Shown here: positions 44,842 through 53,948 of the stretch, one piece after another
How positions within the stretch are numbered: the first letter of the stretch is position 1
How the letters are laid out: every line of letters begins with the position of its first letter
From: Gemmobacter nectariphilus DSM 15620
Lineage (GTDB): Bacteria; Pseudomonadota; Alphaproteobacteria; Rhodobacterales; Rhodobacteraceae
Assembly (NCBI RefSeq): GCF_000429765.1
Contig: NZ_AUCM01000003.1
Coordinates: forward strand, 413,117-477,116
DNA: 64,000 bases
Reading direction: 5' to 3'
Notes under the pieces: generated by a model
What the model was told of the DNA's origin: nothing
Database searches by the model: none
The model's input: the letters and a program-made list of their open reading frames with translations, nothing else
Program-made: the position numbers and the translations under genes

Positions 44842-45789
44842 TCACAGGGTCCGTGCGTGCGGGCCGGTCACATCCAGCACATTGGCTGCGCGCCCGACGA
44901 TCAGCGGATCGGGCGGCTGCACCACCGACAGGTCCTTGTCGGGATAGTCGATGGTCGACAGGAAATGCCGCATGCAGTTCAGCCGTGCGCGCTTCTTGTC
45001 GTTCGACTTTACGATCACCCAGGGCGCATCGGCGGTGTCGGTGTAGAAGAACATCGCCTCTTTCGCCTCGGTGTAATCTTGCCACTTGTCGAGGCTGGCC
45101 TTGTCGATGGGCGAGAGTTTCCACCGTTTCAGCGGATCGGTCTCGCGCGCGGCAAAGCGGGCATGCTGTTCGGCCTGGGTGACCGAGAACCAGTATTTGT
45201 AAAGCCGGATCCCCGAGCGCACCAGCATCCGCTCCAGCTCGGGGGCCTGGCGCATGAATTCCAGATATTCGGCCGGCGAGCAGAAACCCATCACCCGTTC
45301 GACCCCGGCGCGGTTATACCAGCTGCGGTCAAAGAACACGATCTCGCCTGCCGTCGGCAGATGTTCGACATAGCGCTGGAAATACCATTCCCCCCGCTCT
45401 TTGTCCGAGGGCTTGGTCAGCGCGACGACACGGGCATAGCGCGGGTTCAGATGTTCCATGAACCGCTTGATCGTGCCGCCCTTGCCAGCCGCATCGCGCC
45501 CTTCCATCAGCACGACGAATTTCTGCCCGGTGTCCTGCGCCCAGATCTGCACCTTGAGCAATTCTGCCTGCAACCGGGCCTTTTCCGCCTCGTAGGGCAC
45601 ACGGCCCATGCGGCGCGCATAGGGGTAATGGCCGGATTCAAAGCTGGCGCGGATCTGCTCGGGCGTGCTGATCGGGGGCAGGTGATGCACGACCCTTGGG
45701 CTATGGTCGGCGACAGGCGTGGCTTCGGGCGCCTCGGCAGCGGCGGGGGCGGCAGGGATCGGGTCAGGCCGGGAAAGGTCTTCGGGCAT
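44842..45789 (-). CDS. ppk2: polyphosphate kinase 2
   Basis: A 315-residue class I PPK2 that phosphorylates nucleoside diphosphates from polyphosphate. Walker A is GRDAAGKGG at about residues 96-104, Walker B is IVFFDRSWYNRAGVE, and the lid region has KLSPIDKASLDKW. A disordered N-terminal tail of about 45 residues precedes the core. Together with the Ppx/GppA phosphatase at 4995 it is part of polyphosphate turnover. Confidence 0.94.
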   Translation of the reverse strand: MPEDLSRPDPIPAAPAAAEAPEATPVADHSPRVVHHLPPISTPEQIRASFESGHYPYARRMGRVPYEAEKARLQAELLKVQIWAQDTGQKFVVLMEGRDAAGKGGTIKRFMEHLNPRYARVVALTKPSDKERGEWYFQRYVEHLPTAGEIVFFDRSWYNRAGVERVMGFCSPAEYLEFMRQAPELERMLVRSGIRLYKYWFSVTQAEQHARFAARETDPLKRWKLSPIDKASLDKWQDYTEAKEAMFFYTDTADAPWVIVKSNDKKRARLNCMRHFLSTIDYPDKDLSVVQPPDPLIVGRAANVLDVTGPHARTL

Positions 45790-46087
45790 GGATCGCAGCG
45801 ACTCCTTGGAAAATGACAATGCTTTAGTATCGCATGATCCGTGGTGGCCTGCCTTGATCCGGGTCAACGCGGCGCGGGCAAGGCGATCTTGCCGGTCGCG
45901 CTGCCAGAGCCCTGAAATGACATAGGCGGCGACACCCAGGATGCCGCCGCCTTGTCGGGGACTAGGACTTTATCGAAATGGTCTCGATCAATGCGCTCAC
46001 CCTAGCGCGCCGCCGCCATCCGGCGCATACCCCGTTCAGGGTATATCGGTCGATTTTGCAGGCTGACGCGTTTTTTCCGATGCGGGG

Positions 46088-47848
46088 TCAGCTGTTCAGG
46101 CCCATCAGCCGTTCGGCTTCGTCAAGCACCAGGGACCAGCGGGAAAAGAACAGCAGCTGTCCGGTATTTGGCACGAATGTCACGTCCAGATGCGGGAAGT
46201 CGGCCATCAGTTCGCGGATCGTCAGCACCGGCGATTGCGGATCCTGATCGGCCTGCAACAGCCGCACCGGCACCCGAGCGGCGGCGACGATGGCTGACCA
46301 GTCCTTTTCCGACCCCAGGCATTCCTGCGCAAAGGCGGCCGCGCCGTGGCCGTCCGGCAAAAGCAGTGTCTGCGCCGCACCGGCCACCACGGCCGAGCGG
46401 ATCGCCGGATCGTCAAAGGCCGCCATATCGGCCGCCGAACCACCATTGACCTTGCGAAAGAAATCCTCGGGGCCAAGCTTGCGCGCCAGCGAGAAGCCGG
46501 CCTTGACGATGAAGGGCAGCACCCGCGGGGCATAGCGGGCATTGGCCAGAACAAAGCGCTGCCATTTGTCCATCCGCTCATACTGGGCCGGGGTGCGCAG
46601 CGGCAGTTGCGCGGCGCAGCCCAGAACGGCGCGGACCAGATCGGGGCGTTGCAGCGACAGGTTAAGTGCGAATCGCAGATCGGCCCCTTGGGCGATCACC
46701 ACCGCGCCCCTGACCCCCAGATGGTCCAGAACGGCGGCATAATCGTCGCTGACCCCGTCCAGATGGGCGCGGCCGGCTGGCAAGGGCGACGAGCCACCAT
46801 AGCCCGCCCGGATCGGCACGATGACACGCAGGCCGCGATGCAGGGCCGCGCGTTCGGCCGCGACCGGCCAGCGGATCAGGCCGAAATCGAGATGCATGAA
46901 CACCAGCGGACGCCCGCCCGGATCGCCGAATTCGATCCATTCCAGCCGCCTGCCATGTGATTGGGTGGCTGCAGGCTCGATCCACTCCATCCCCGCTGCG
47001 GGGCCCGCATGAGTGCCCCTGGCACCCGGCACCAGCGCCACCTCCATCAGGCCCAGAACGACGCGCACCAGTTCCTGCTGGCTGTGCGTTTCGGTCTTGG
47101 CAAGGATGGACCGCAACTGCGTGCGCACGGTTTCAGTCGATCGGCCCCGCGCCTCGGCAATGTCCTTGATCGGCTGGACCAGCGTGATGCCGCGCACGAT
47201 CTCGACCTCGGCGGCGGTCAGGCCAAAGGCCTCTTGCACGGTATGTTCAAAGCCCTCGGGCCAGACCAGTTCGGTCGACATGACCAGCGCAAGCTGCGTG
47301 CGCCCCATCATCTCCAGCGCGCTGACCCGCATGATGACGACGCTGCCGGTGCTTGTCGATCGCATCCGCAGTGTCACGACCCGCTCGTCCTGGCCATGGG
47401 CGACCTTGCGGATCACCCCGCGCAGCATGTCCACGTCTTCGGGATCGAAGGGCAGGGCGCTTAGCGGCGCGCCGTTCGCGATGCCAAAGACCAGCCGGGC
47501 CGCGCGGTTGCAGGCCGCGACCGTCGGGCCCCCATCGGCCAGAAAGGCCGCCGATCGGGGGATGCGGTCCAGCACCTCCTGTTGCCCGCTGTTCGCCGTA
47601 TCTGGCTGATAGCGGTCAAGAAACACCCCGGCGCGGTCGATATGCGGGGCGATCTCGGGATCTTCGGGCAAGGCCGCACACCCAGCCCCATGGGCGCGCA
47701 AGGGCGCGGCATGGCCTTCCCAGACGTCCAGCAACTCCTCCAGCCGGATCGGGTCCATGGCGACATCATAGAGCCTGTCCACGATGGCGGCCTTGCCATC
47801 CCGTTCGGGGACGGAACCGGGGGCAGGTTGGTGATCGGCAACCGTCAT
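46088..47848 (-). CDS. LuxR-type HTH regulator fused to an alpha/beta-hydrolase-like domain
   Basis: A 586-residue protein with an unusual layout. A PAS-like region (about 95-190) precedes a LuxR-type HTH (about 205-265: EAFGLTAAEVEIVRG ... RSTETVRTQLRSILAKTETHSQQELVRVV). An alpha/beta-hydrolase fold fills about 300-586 (GRPLVFMH, YGGSSPLPAG, QADQDPQSP). The nucleophile elbow reads VIAQGADLR, without the GxSxG serine, and the usual late histidine site reads NTGQL. The catalytic residues therefore appear lost, which suggests a ligand-binding sensor. ATG 47848 is chosen. Confidence 0.8.
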   Translation of the reverse strand: MTVADHQPAPGSVPERDGKAAIVDRLYDVAMDPIRLEELLDVWEGHAAPLRAHGAGCAALPEDPEIAPHIDRAGVFLDRYQPDTANSGQQEVLDRIPRSAAFLADGGPTVAACNRAARLVFGIANGAPLSALPFDPEDVDMLRGVIRKVAHGQDERVVTLRMRSTSTGSVVIMRVSALEMMGRTQLALVMSTELVWPEGFEHTVQEAFGLTAAEVEIVRGITLVQPIKDIAEARGRSTETVRTQLRSILAKTETHSQQELVRVVLGLMEVALVPGARGTHAGPAAGMEWIEPAATQSHGRRLEWIEFGDPGGRPLVFMHLDFGLIRWPVAAERAALHRGLRVIVPIRAGYGGSSPLPAGRAHLDGVSDDYAAVLDHLGVRGAVVIAQGADLRFALNLSLQRPDLVRAVLGCAAQLPLRTPAQYERMDKWQRFVLANARYAPRVLPFIVKAGFSLARKLGPEDFFRKVNGGSAADMAAFDDPAIRSAVVAGAAQTLLLPDGHGAAAFAQECLGSEKDWSAIVAAARVPVRLLQADQDPQSPVLTIRELMADFPHLDVTFVPNTGQLLFFSRWSLVLDEAERLMGLNS

Positions 47849-47993
47849 GGGGTGCGGGCAGTCCTCGGGTCTGGCGAATCGCACGGGGCCTTTGTGCACA
47901 GGGTGGCCGCCGGCCTGCCCATGCGGCAAGCCACTTTTCGCCGCCAACGCGGCGCACTAGGCTGGGCGCGCACGCATGCAGGAGGAAACAGCG

Positions 47994-48653
47994 ATGCTGA
48001 CGATCTATGGCGCCATGCGATCCCGCGCCACCCGGCCGATCTGGCTGCTTTACGAAACCAACACGCCGTTTCAGCATGTCCCGGTGATCCAGTCCTACCG
48101 CCTGCCCGATGCGGCGGCGCCGGATGCGCCGTTCAACACCGCCTCGCCCGACTTTCTCAAGGTGAACCCCCAGGGCCTGGTTCCGGCCATGCTGGATGGC
48201 GATCTGCTGCTGACCGAATCGCTGGCGATCACCTACTACCTTGCCCGCAAGTTCGGCGGCGATCTGGCCCCGCGCGATCTGGCCGAGGAAGGCCAGGCGG
48301 TGCAATGGGCCTTGCTGGGCGCGACCTCGGTGGAAACGCCCGGTCTGGACATTGCGCAGGTGCATGGCAAGGGTCAGGCCGGCACGCCCGAGGGGCAGGC
48401 GATCATCGCCGAACGCACCCGCGCCCTGGCACGTCCCTTTGCCCGGATCGAGGCGCATCTTCAGGGCCGCGACTGGCTGATGGGCGATCGCTTCACGGTG
48501 GCTGACATCGTGCTGTCGGAATGTGTGCGCTATGCGATGGCGCAGCCCGGCATCTATGATGCCTGGCCCGCGCTTGCCGCCTGGCTGGCCCGCTGCCACG
48601 CCCGCCCCGCCTGGGTGCGGATGTGGGCCGAGCGGAACGCCGAGCCGGTATAA
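47994..48653 (+). CDS. glutathione S-transferase family protein
   Basis: A 219-residue GST. The thioredoxin-like domain begins MLTIYGAMRSRATRPIWLLYE; the cis-proline is in GLVPAML and the ES motif in LTESLAI. The C-terminal helical domain has the TVADIVLSE capping motif. The substrate is unknown. GGAGG lies 8 bases upstream of the ATG. It is divergent from the fusion regulator with about 145 bases between, so it is a candidate target. Confidence 0.9.
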   Translation: MLTIYGAMRSRATRPIWLLYETNTPFQHVPVIQSYRLPDAAAPDAPFNTASPDFLKVNPQGLVPAMLDGDLLLTESLAITYYLARKFGGDLAPRDLAEEGQAVQWALLGATSVETPGLDIAQVHGKGQAGTPEGQAIIAERTRALARPFARIEAHLQGRDWLMGDRFTVADIVLSECVRYAMAQPGIYDAWPALAAWLARCHARPAWVRMWAERNAEPV

Positions 48654-48687
48654 CCGGCCAAAGGGCAGGGCGCAGGGTCCCCATAAC

Positions 48688-48716
48688 TTGCGTCCTGCCC
48701 CGCTGGGTGGTCTATT
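48688..48716 (+). promoter_or_regulatory. predicted parE promoter
   Basis: TTGCGT and TCTATT separated by 17 bases, 36 bases before the parE ATG. Confidence 0.45.
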
Positions 48717-48751
48717 GCTGCGATCAAACCGACAGTCAGAATCGAGCAGCC

Positions 48752-50704
48752 ATGTCCGACCTTCTCAGCCAGCAACCGGAAACCTATGACGCCTCGTCCA
48801 TCGAGGTGCTCGAGGGGCTGGAAGCTGTCCGCAAGCGCCCCGGCATGTATATCGGCGGCACGGACGAACGCGCGCTGCACCATATGGTCGCCGAAATCCT
48901 CGACAACGCCATGGACGAGGCGGTGGCCGGTCACGCGACCCGCATCGAGGTCGAGCTGCACGCGGATTATTCGGTCACTGTGCGCGACAATGGCCGCGGC
49001 ATTCCGGTCGATCCGCACCCGAAATTCCCGGACAAATCGGCGCTCGAGGTCATTCTGTGCACCCTGCATGCGGGGGGCAAGTTTTCCAACAAGGCCTATT
49101 CCACCTCGGGCGGTCTGAACGGCGTGGGGTCGTCGGTGGTGAACGCGCTGTCGGATCATCTGCGCGTCGAGGTCGCCCGCAACCGCGAGCTGTTCGCCCA
49201 GGAATTCAGCCGCGGCAAGCCCAAGGGACCGGTGGGCAAGGTGGGGGCGGCGCCCAACCGGCGCGGCACCTCGGTGACCTTCCATGCCGACCCCGAGATC
49301 TTTGGCAGCCAGCGGATGAAACCCGCGCGGCTTTACAAGATGACCCGATCCAAGGCCTATCTGTTCTCGGGGGTGGAAATCCGCTGGTCGTCGGACATCG
49401 ACGATGGCGAAACCCCGCGCGAGGCGGTGTTCCATTACCCGGGCGGGCTGGCGCAATACCTGGGCGACACGCTGAACGGCACGATGACCTATGCCGACAA
49501 GCCCTTTGCCGGCAAGGTCAGCTTCGAGGAAAAATACGGCGTTCCCGGCAGCGTGGAATGGGCGATCAACTGGACGCCCATGCGCGACGGGTTCATCCAG
49601 TCCTATACCAACACCGTGCCCACCCCCGAAGGCGGCACACATGAATCGGGCTTCTGGGCCGCGATCTACAAGGGCATTCGCGCCTATGGTGAGCTATCCA
49701 AGAACCGCAAGGCCGATCTGATCACCCGTGACGATCTGATGGCCGGCGGCTGCGCGCTGCTGTCGATCTTCATCCGCGAGCCGTCTTTCGTCGGCCAGAC
49801 CAAGGACCGGCTGTCGACCGAGGAAGCCGCGAAATGGGTCGAAGGCGCGGTGCGCGACCATTTCGACACCTGGCTGGGCACCGATCCGAAATCGGCGGGC
49901 GCGATCATGGACTTTCTGGTCCTGCGCGCCGAGGAACGCCTGCGCCGCAAGCAGGAAAAGGAAACCGCCCGCAAGAGCGCGACCAAAAAGCTGCGTCTGC
50001 CCGGCAAGCTGGTCGATTGTTCGGCCACCAACCGCGAAGGGACCGAGCTGTTCATCGTCGAGGGCGATTCGGCAGGTGGCAGCGCCAAGATGGCGCGGGA
50101 CCGGCAGACCCAGGGGCTATTGCCGCTGCGGGGCAAGATCCTCAACGTGCTGGGCGCGGCTGGCGGCAAGATGGGCGCCAACCAGGAAATCAACGATCTG
50201 TGCCAGGCGCTTGGCGTGCAGATGGGCAGCAAATTCAACGTCGAGGATCTGCGCTACGACAAGGTCATCATCATGACCGATGCCGATGTGGACGGCGCGC
50301 ATATCGCCAGCCTGCTGATGACGTTCTTCTTTACCCAGATGCGGCCGCTGATCGACAAGGGGCACCTGTATCTGGCCTGTCCGCCGCTTTACCGCCTGAC
50401 CCAGGGCGCGCGGCGGATCTATGTGGCGGATGATGCCGAGAAAGAGGAATGGCTTTCCCGCGGCCTTGGCGGCAAGGGCAAGATCGACGTGCAACGATTC
50501 AAGGGCCTTGGCGAGATGGACGCCAAGGATCTGAAGGACACCACGATGAACCCGGCAACCCGCAAGCTGATCCGGGTGTCGATCGACGATGAGATCCCGG
50601 GCGAAACCGGCGATCTGGTGGAACGCCTGATGGGGAAAAAGCCCGAGCTGCGGTTCCAGTATATTCAGGAAAACGCGCGCTTCGTCGAGGATGTGGACGT
50701 CTGA
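48752..50704 (+). CDS. parE: DNA topoisomerase IV subunit B
   Basis: A 650-residue type IIA ATPase/TOPRIM subunit. The Bergerat site is visible as EILDNAMDEA and NGRGIPV, and the lid region as GGLNGVGSSVVNALS. The TOPRIM domain has IVEGDSAGGSAK and TDADVDGAHI. The length of 650 fits ParE rather than the about 800-residue GyrB, so this pairs with an unseen parC and not with gyrA at 32217. Confidence 0.9.
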   Translation: MSDLLSQQPETYDASSIEVLEGLEAVRKRPGMYIGGTDERALHHMVAEILDNAMDEAVAGHATRIEVELHADYSVTVRDNGRGIPVDPHPKFPDKSALEVILCTLHAGGKFSNKAYSTSGGLNGVGSSVVNALSDHLRVEVARNRELFAQEFSRGKPKGPVGKVGAAPNRRGTSVTFHADPEIFGSQRMKPARLYKMTRSKAYLFSGVEIRWSSDIDDGETPREAVFHYPGGLAQYLGDTLNGTMTYADKPFAGKVSFEEKYGVPGSVEWAINWTPMRDGFIQSYTNTVPTPEGGTHESGFWAAIYKGIRAYGELSKNRKADLITRDDLMAGGCALLSIFIREPSFVGQTKDRLSTEEAAKWVEGAVRDHFDTWLGTDPKSAGAIMDFLVLRAEERLRRKQEKETARKSATKKLRLPGKLVDCSATNREGTELFIVEGDSAGGSAKMARDRQTQGLLPLRGKILNVLGAAGGKMGANQEINDLCQALGVQMGSKFNVEDLRYDKVIIMTDADVDGAHIASLLMTFFFTQMRPLIDKGHLYLACPPLYRLTQGARRIYVADDAEKEEWLSRGLGGKGKIDVQRFKGLGEMDAKDLKDTTMNPATRKLIRVSIDDEIPGETGDLVERLMGKKPELRFQYIQENARFVEDVDV

Positions 50705-50876
50705 GGGCACACGGCGCCCCGGGGGCAAGGCGCATGTGCCTGCATGATGAACGGATGCTCGCAGGGTCACGCCTGCGGGTTCGGCGCGGATCAGGTCGCC
50801 AGATTTGAAGGGGGCGCCCAAGGGCGGATACGCTGCCAAAGGCGGCTGCGCTGGAACTGTCGGACCGGCCCCCGCC

Positions 50877-51233
50877 TTACCCCCGCTTTGGGACCACGCC
50901 CAGCATGTCCAGCGCGGTTTCAAGATCGGGGTGCAGCAGATCGGTGCGGTTCAGCCGCGCGGCCTTGGCCTCGGCCACGATCTGGTCGAAGCGGGCGCGC
51001 AGGGCGGTCTTTTCGGCGCCCTTGCAATCGTTCCATGGGCGGCCCTGCAGGGCCATCACCAGAACGTAATACCAGATGAAATGCGGCTTCTCGCCGTGGT
51101 CCAGCTGCTTGCGATAGGCGGCATCGGCGCCAAGCGCGCGCAGGGTTTCTGCGTCAGGGATCCCGGCGCGCTGCATCGAGGCTGCGGTCGCAGGTCCGAT
51201 GCTGTTGATGCTGGTCAAGGGTGTTCCGGTCAT
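50877..51233 (-). CDS. TfoX C-terminal domain protein
   Basis: A 118-residue protein. The TfoX/Sxy C-terminal (helix-hairpin-helix-like) domain is recognised by LTSINSIGPATAASMQRAGIP, then DAETLRALGADAAYRK and FIWYYVLVMALQGRPWND. TfoX regulates competence in gammaproteobacteria; this single-domain protein has no known role. ATG 51233 is used; an in-frame ATG at 51272 is less likely. Confidence 0.83.
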   Translation of the reverse strand: MTGTPLTSINSIGPATAASMQRAGIPDAETLRALGADAAYRKQLDHGEKPHFIWYYVLVMALQGRPWNDCKGAEKTALRARFDQIVAEAKAARLNRTDLLHPDLETALDMLGVVPKRG

Positions 51234-51287
51234 GGTGGCGCGCAGAATGCCGCGCGCCGCGCGGGGCGGCAAGGCCCTGACCGATGA

Positions 51288-51458
51288 TCAGATCGAGGCC
51301 CAGTCGGTGAACCGGGTGGTCTGGCCGCCTTGCTGTTGCGACGGTTTCGAAGCGGTGCCCTGCTGCTGCTGTTGCTGCGGCGCCGTCTGCTGGCTGCCCT
51401 GCTGGGGCTTGTTGGGGGTCATCTGAACGGGTCCTGCGGATGCCTGGTTGCGATACAT
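51288..51458 (-). CDS. small Q-rich hypothetical protein
   Basis: A 56-residue frame with extreme composition: runs of Q, then S, P and T, ending in RFTDWASI. It lies 54 bases upstream of the TfoX-domain gene on the same strand. There is no convincing ribosome site, and an alternative ATG at 51422 shortens it. It could be a real disordered protein or chance; homology to other small proteins would settle this. Confidence 0.3.
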   Translation of the reverse strand: MYRNQASAGPVQMTPNKPQQGSQQTAPQQQQQQGTASKPSQQQGGQTTRFTDWASI

Positions 51459-51591
51459 CCCCGCGCCCGCCCGACTCGGACAGGGCACAGGGTGGCGGTC
51501 ATCTATGATTGGCACAAATTTTGCGCAAGTCACCTGATGGTGAGCCGCGCGAAACCCGACACTGCGTTTCCCAAAAGGCACGAATGGCAGC

Positions 51592-52413
51592 CTAGGGGCC
51601 ACGCAGCAACCGGGGTTGCAGCACGATGATGGTCGGGCGGCGCGGCAGATCGTGCAGGCCCAGCTCGATGCTGTTCTGGTCCAGTTCGACCACATCGAAG
51701 CTGTCCTTCATGCCATCAAGGAAAATCCCCAGCGAGTCGCCGGAAAACCAGTGCATCGGCAACACCACCGATGATCGAAGGCGCGAGATCACCTTCATCA
51801 TGGTCTCGACATTCATCGTGTAGCCGCCATCGACCGGCACCATCACCACATCCAGCCGACCCAGTGCCGCATATTGCGCAGCATCGGGTTCGTGATGCAG
51901 GTGTCCCAGATGGCCGATGCACAGGCCGGCTGCCTCGAAGACAAAGATCGAATTGCCATTCTTGCGCACCCCGCCATCCCAGCGCCCGCGCGCATCGGTG
52001 TGCACGTTGCGCACCCGCATCTCGCCAAGATCAAGGTCGTGTTCGGTCGGGAAATCCTCGGTGCCCCAGCCTTCGAGGACATGGGGAATGCGCGGATCGG
52101 GGGCGGGGGTCCAATGCGTGGTGTGCGAGTTGTTCATCGTGACCACGGTGGGCACATGATCGGTGCGGCCCAGAACCCCGGTATAGTCGGTGACGGCCGT
52201 GGTTCCATTGGGCGTTTCGATCAGGAACATCGCATGATGCAGAAAGCTGATGCGCACGCGGTCCTGCCCGAGCGGATCGCCAAAGGCGGCGCGGTGGATC
52301 ACCTCCAGCCCCGGCGCCTCGGCAAGGCTGATGCAATGGCTGGGAATGCGCTCTTGCGCGATGGCGGGCGCGGCAAGCAGCAGGGCGGCGGCAGGGGCGG
52401 CAAGGCGGATCAT
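51592..52413 (-). CDS. secreted MBL-fold hydrolase, UlaG-like
   Basis: A 273-residue metallo-beta-lactamase-fold protein with a Sec signal peptide (MIRLAAPAAALLLAAPAIAQ). The loop after strand 4 reads MNNSHTTHW in place of HxHxDH, and later blocks CIGHLGHLHHEP, VVMVPVDGGYT and VLPMHW supply the other ligands. This pattern fits UlaG-type lactonase relatives. Substrate unknown; the periplasmic location follows from the signal peptide. Confidence 0.82.
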   Translation of the reverse strand: MIRLAAPAAALLLAAPAIAQERIPSHCISLAEAPGLEVIHRAAFGDPLGQDRVRISFLHHAMFLIETPNGTTAVTDYTGVLGRTDHVPTVVTMNNSHTTHWTPAPDPRIPHVLEGWGTEDFPTEHDLDLGEMRVRNVHTDARGRWDGGVRKNGNSIFVFEAAGLCIGHLGHLHHEPDAAQYAALGRLDVVMVPVDGGYTMNVETMMKVISRLRSSVVLPMHWFSGDSLGIFLDGMKDSFDVVELDQNSIELGLHDLPRRPTIIVLQPRLLRGP

Positions 52414-52491
52414 GGGGCCTCGGGGCGCGGCTGGCGGAACAGGGGAAGGATAGCGCAGAATTCCCCCCTGTCAGCCGCTCGCCTGTCCGGG

Positions 52492-53388
52492 TCACGCGAT
52501 GGTGACGGCGCCTGCGTAAAATCGCGGCAGAACCCTGGCCAGATGGTCGGCCACCCGGCGCACCGGCGCCAGCGCGCGCAGCCCATCGGGCAGCACCAGC
52601 CAGGCCTCGAGCGGCCAGGCAAAGCGATCTGGCAGAACGGGGACCAGCGCGGGGTCAAGGGCGGCGATGGCCTGTTGCAGAACGCCAATGCCAAGGCCCG
52701 CGCGGACCGCGGCAATCTGCGCCGCTTCGGAATCGCTGCGCAGCCGCAGGGCGCTGCGGCCAAGCTGCAGGGCGTCCAGCCCTGCCAGCGCGGCGGTGTT
52801 GCGGTCGGGGCCGATCAGGACATGGGCAGCCAGGTCGGCCGGGTCGGTGGGCGTGCCGTGACGGCCCAGATAGCCGGAATGGGCAAAAAGGCCCAGCCGC
52901 ACATCGGCCAGCTTGCGGGCGATCAGGCTGGACTGGCCAGGGCGTGTCATGCGGATCGCCAGATCGGCAGCGTGGCGGCCAAGGTCGGCCGGGTCGTTCG
53001 ACAGGTCAAGTTCGATCGCCAACCCCGGATGCTGGTCCAGCAACGGGGCCAGCAGGCGCGGAAGCACCTCGGCGCCGACCACATGGCTGGCCGCGATGCG
53101 CACGGTGCCGCGGAACTCGCCGCTGGAGGCGGCGCGGCGTTCAAGGCTGGCGGCGGCATGGGCCATTGTCTGCGCTTCGGGCATCAGCGCTTGCGCGGCA
53201 GGCGTGGGCATCATGCCGTGCGGGGCACGCAGGAACAGCGGCTGGCCGAGGGCGGTTTCCAGCGCCTCGATATGTCGGCCGAGGGTAGGTTGGGTCAGGC
53301 CAAGGCGGCGCGCGGCGGCCGACAGGCTGCCGGTTTCGGCCACCGCAAGAAAGCTGCGCCAGAGCGTCCAGTCGACGGGTTTTTCCAT
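52492..53388 (-). CDS. LysR-family transcriptional regulator
   Basis: A 298-residue regulator. The N-terminal HTH (about 1-62: LAVAETGSLSAAARRLGLTQPTLGRHIEALE) is standard, followed by the type 2 periplasmic-binding-like effector domain. The divergent DUF4260 gene starts 90 bases away, the usual LysR target arrangement. Confidence 0.92.
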   Translation of the reverse strand: MEKPVDWTLWRSFLAVAETGSLSAAARRLGLTQPTLGRHIEALETALGQPLFLRAPHGMMPTPAAQALMPEAQTMAHAAASLERRAASSGEFRGTVRIAASHVVGAEVLPRLLAPLLDQHPGLAIELDLSNDPADLGRHAADLAIRMTRPGQSSLIARKLADVRLGLFAHSGYLGRHGTPTDPADLAAHVLIGPDRNTAALAGLDALQLGRSALRLRSDSEAAQIAAVRAGLGIGVLQQAIAALDPALVPVLPDRFAWPLEAWLVLPDGLRALAPVRRVADHLARVLPRFYAGAVTIA

Positions 53389-53395
53389 ACGTTAC

Positions 53396-53422
53396 TGCAT
53401 AGCAAGCATACGCTTTCATGCA
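53396..53422. promoter_or_regulatory. candidate LysR operator between the divergent pair
   Basis: TGCAT and ATGCA flank 17 bases, in an A+T-richer gap between the LysR gene and the DUF4260 gene; the region contains a T-N11-A-like symmetry. Confidence 0.35.
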
Positions 53423-53477
53423 ATTTCTTTTTGGTTGGTCTTGCGCCAGATCTGCGTCATTCGCAATGGAGGTAGAC

Positions 53478-53852
53478 ATGACCATCACGCTGGACCGTCC
53501 GATGATTGCCATTCTGCGGCTGGAAGGCGCTGCGGCGCTGGCGGCCGGGCTTGCCGGCTTCGCCCTTGTGGGAGGGCACTGGCAGACCTTTGCGCTGCTG
53601 GTGCTGGCGCCCGATCTGGCGATGCTGGCCTATCTGCTTGGCCCTGTTGCCGGGGCGCGGGCCTATAACCTGGCGCATAGCCATGTGGGTCCCGCGCTGC
53701 TGGCCGCAATGGGGCTATGGCTGGCGCCGGGGCTGCTGCCTGTCGCCTGCATCTGGCTGGCGCATATCGGGTTTGACCGGGCCATGGGCTATGGGTTGAA
53801 ATCCGAGCGCACGTTCGGGATCACGCATCTGGGCCGGATCGGCAAGGGGTGA
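53478..53852 (+). CDS. DUF4260 membrane protein
   Basis: A 124-residue protein with four hydrophobic segments and the family pattern PDLAMLAYLLGPVAGARAYNLAHSHVGP ... HIGFDRAMGYGLK. Function unknown; it should reside in the inner membrane. The ATG at 53478 is chosen because GGAGG lies upstream. Probably regulated by the divergent LysR gene. Confidence 0.85.
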   Translation: MTITLDRPMIAILRLEGAAALAAGLAGFALVGGHWQTFALLVLAPDLAMLAYLLGPVAGARAYNLAHSHVGPALLAAMGLWLAPGLLPVACIWLAHIGFDRAMGYGLKSERTFGITHLGRIGKG

Positions 53853-53856
53853 GGTC

Positions 53857-53942
53857 GGGGGGCGGCTGCCCCCCGATCCCCCCGCCCCAAGGGGGCGACT
53901 TGCCCCCTTGGGAAACCCCCGGGGTATTTGAGAAAAGGCAAA
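53857..53942 (+). repeat. dispersed intergenic element, copy 8
   Basis: A CAAGGGGGC-GACTT-GCCCCCTTG hairpin followed by CCCCCGGGGTATTTGAGAAA and AGGCAAA, ending seven bases from the uvrD stop codon. Confidence 0.7.
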
Positions 53943-53948
53943 GGACGG

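Noticed and set aside
45790-46087. A small gene in the gap between ppk2 and the fusion regulator
   Set aside because: Only very short frames without ribosome sites exist; the gap looks like the ppk2 promoter plus the 3' end of the regulator.
48752-50704. Calling this gene gyrB because a gyrA lies in the window
   Set aside because: The length (650 residues) and motifs fit ParE; GyrB in this family is about 800 residues, and gyrA is 14 kb away.
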